Below, in pieces: positions 62,047 through 64,000 of a stretch of DNA of 64,000 bases (position 1 is its first letter; every line of letters begins with the position of its first letter). The stretch is taken from contig JASANC010002081.1 in NCBI GenBank assembly GCA_030248135.1, positions 1-64,000 on the forward strand. Reading direction: 5' to 3'. This stretch comes from Theristus sp. LFF4_11. Its lineage: Eukaryota > Nematoda > Chromadorea > Monhysterida > Xyalidae. The notes below the pieces were generated by a model. That model was not told the origin of the DNA. It saw nothing but the letters and a program-made list of their open reading frames with translations, and made no database searches. The position numbers and the translations under genes were made by a program.

Positions 62047-64000
62047 ATGAATGCAAATGAAGAGAGCCCGTTCATGCCCACTGGAGCAAATGGCAACCCA
62101 CATTGCATACCGTCAAAGTTTGGTGTCAGCAACGCGGTAATTTTCGTGTTTGTTTGCCACAACTTCCACAGTTACTTTGCCACAACTTCCACAGTTACTT
62201 TGCCACAACTTCCACAGTTACTTTGCCACAACTTCCACAGTTACTTTGCCACAACTTCCACAGTTACTGTCTTTTCCCTGGAGCGACTTTCGCTGTACAA
62301 CTGGAGCGCTTTGCGCCTTGTTTCTTACGAGCCCGTGGCCACTGCTAAATTGTAGACAACAAATCGCATGGCTTGCCATTGATCATTCTGCAATTCTCTG
62401 CGTGATTTCAGCCCCTGAAGCTTCCGAAAGCACCGAAGCCACCGGAGAAGCCGTTGATGCCGTACATGCGCTACAGTCGCAGTGTTCGTTGATGCTCTCG
62501 TTTTTGTGTAACTGTATGCAGTTTCTGGTTGAGACTAGGGTTGGTAAAAACCGGCTTTTTATATTGCCAGAGAAAAAAAACCGGTTTCTTTTCCGTTTTA
62601 AAACCGAAAAAAACCAATTGTTTCCCAGCTCCTAAACTTTCCAAAACTTGGCACCTTGAACTCAAAATAGGAAATACATCAAAACTAGTGTTTTTGAGCA
62701 GCGTAAAACGCTGTTTTCCGGGATACAACGTACCTAATTTGCTATTTTTTGCTACCCAGTGCTACCAGGGCAGCACGTTCAATAAATTGAAAACAACGAC
62801 TGGGAAGTGACCGTGTAGGTGTTGGAAGCGGGGGAGGGACGGTTGCGAGGAGACCGGATAGCTGACCCCGATTAGGGGGCGATTTGCAGAACTGCAAAGT
62901 GAAACCGGTAGCGGATGGCGTTTGAAAAATAACATTTCATCAGTTACCGTTTCAAATCGACAACGTCGTCGTCAGTCAGTTTGCATCTGCACTTAGTTTA
63001 GCAGTCACGTTGTCTTCATTGTATTTCACTTGGCCCGTAACACAAAAGCTTCTGCAAAACGATGCTTCACCAGTTCAGTTCGACACAGTTCACTGCACCG
63101 TTTTTTCAAAAATATAATTTTACATTTTATCAATCAAACGAAGAATTGTGATTTTTGACCACGAAGTTTAAATTTTTTTAAGGTAAATGTCGCCTCCGTG
63201 GCTCGGTGGTTAGCACGCTCGCCTTTAACCCAGAAGATGACGGGTTCGATCCCCCACGGAGGATGACAAACTGCCGCCAGTGTAGCTCTCTACTCTAATA
63301 ACTGCACTGGTTTTCAACGAAAACTTTCGGATTCGCTGCCCTCCGGGGATATAGCGACCGCAGGCCACCGAAACCGAAATCGGGCTAAGATCACTGGTGC
63401 CCCCAGGACAGAGCGGGGCCTAGAGGCTGTGCCCCTCACGTGGCGAGGGTATTGGTTCCACGGGATGGTGAGGCGCCCATTCCCCAATCCCACCGGAGTT
63501 TGGTACCTTCGGGTTTCCGGAATAGGTGGGGGGCGTGCTTCAAATATTAAAAAACCGGTTCTTTATTTTTTTCAGGAAAAAACTGGAAAAAAACGGTTTT
63601 AAAACTGAAAAGAAACCGGTTTTTTCCTGCGCCAACCCTAGTTGAGACAACACTGTTTTCAGGTGTGGGACAGTGTGAAAGCTGCAAACAAAGACTCGAA
63701 ACTGTGGGAAATCGGCAGAATCATCGGCCAGTTGTGGCGTGAACTGAGTGCTGCTGAGAAACAAACGTATGTCGACGAGTGGGAAACAGAAAAAGTGCGT
63801 TTTGTGAACGTTGGGTGACTCGTGCTCAAGCAGTCATGTTTTGGTTTGAGCTTTGACGCACAAGTTGCTCATGAAGAATTTATTTCAGAATCTGTTTTTT
63901 AATTTCAAAAACTGATCACAACTGAATTGTTGTAGTGCAGAATTGTTTGAAAACAGTTCTCTCGAAGTGTCGAATAAGATACTTTCGAATTACCACGTTG
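62047..64000 (+). CDS. SMARCE1: SMARCE1/BAF57 HMG-box protein, 5' part
   Basis: Subunit of SWI/SNF (BAF) chromatin remodellers. Recognised exons: 62047-62136 (probable N-terminus, start at 62047), 62412-62483 and 63663-63794; the gene continues past the window. The second encodes KLPKAPKPPEKPLMPYMRYS and the third VWDSVKAANKDSKLWEIGR, then IIGQLWRELSAAEKQTY: the BAF57 HMG box with its proline-rich lead-in. Phases are all 0. A further small exon between the first two is possible because the human protein has about 35 more residues there. The first exon is supported by position and its GTAATT donor, not by clear homology. Confidence 0.88.
62155..62270. repeat. 23-bp minisatellite, five copies
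   Basis: Unit GCCACAACTTCCACAGTTAC plus TTT, repeated five times almost without change, within the first SMARCE1 intron. Likely length-variable between individuals. Confidence 0.92.
62536..63640. mobile_element. hAT-type element in SMARCE1 intron
   Basis: Starts TAGGGTTGGTAAAAACCGG and ends GCGCCAACCCTA; duplicated target GTTGAGAC is exact at 62528-62535 and 63641-63648. Subterminal AAACCGGTTT motifs are repeated. A SINE B (about 63190-63540) is inserted near its right end. No transposase frame. A second, damaged copy lies in XPO6 (11397-14056). Confidence 0.9.
63190..63540 (+). repeat. Intact SINE family B copy
   Basis: tRNA-like head GCCTCCGTGGCTCGGTGGTT, B-box-like GGGTTCGATCCCC and a closing CACGGAGG that pairs with the start, so the head can still fold as a tRNA acceptor stem. 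The tail has GAGTTTGGTACCTTCGGGTT followed by TCCGGAA, shared with SINE A. It is the reference for the interrupted copy in RPL27. Confidence 0.9.

Noticed and set aside
63190..63262. Possible functional tRNA gene
   Set aside because: The head has tRNA-like A and B boxes and paired ends, but the anticodon stem is poor and it continues into a SINE body with another copy elsewhere.

Overview
This window is metazoan nuclear DNA from an animal I cannot name. The genes are split by GT-AG introns into exons of about 60-280 bp. The families present (exportin-6, CHIC, RECQL5, DDX47, NTHL1, RPL27, SGSM, SMARCE1/BAF57) form an animal gene set. Coding exons are GC-rich at third positions, introns and spacers are AT-rich, and tRNA-derived SINEs, a Helitron, mariner-type and hAT-type elements fill the gaps. 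An invertebrate is most likely; nothing here fixes the phylum. Gene names come from recalled family motifs and exon-phase consistency, not from a search.

Layout. 0.2-0.76 kb: tandem repeat. 1.4-14.3 kb (minus): XPO6, whose long introns carry nested mariner-type and hAT-type elements and a 226-bp satellite. 14.4-18.4 kb: palindromic repeats and small inverted-repeat elements. 18.5-19.8 kb (plus): complete five-exon CHIC gene. 21.0-24.7 kb (plus): RECQL5. 25.8-28.6 kb (plus): DDX47. 28.9-30.7 kb (plus): NTHL1. 31.0-33.6 kb (minus): RPL27, convergent with NTHL1. 34.4-47.5 kb: almost gene-free, built of foldback and MITE elements inserted into one another, many with readable target-site duplications (TSDs). 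47.8-48.5 kb (minus): C-terminal remnant of a hAT transposase. 48.8-60.5 kb (plus): SGSM-type RUN+TBC gene, 20 exons visible. 62.0-64.0 kb (plus, cut by the window edge): start of SMARCE1.

The genes are housekeeping functions and do not form one pathway: nuclear export of actin (XPO6), a membrane-associated Cys-rich protein (CHIC), DNA repair (RECQL5, NTHL1), ribosome assembly and translation (DDX47, RPL27), Rab regulation (SGSM) and chromatin remodelling (SMARCE1). RECQL5, DDX47 and NTHL1 lie head-to-tail with short spacers.

The most unusual content is the repeat architecture. At least five small element families with terminal inverted repeats (TIRs) are nested up to three deep. Eight-base TSDs point to the hAT superfamily, and TA duplications to Tc1/mariner. 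Because large palindromes duplicate the surrounding sequence, several insertions have their matching empty site inside the same window.
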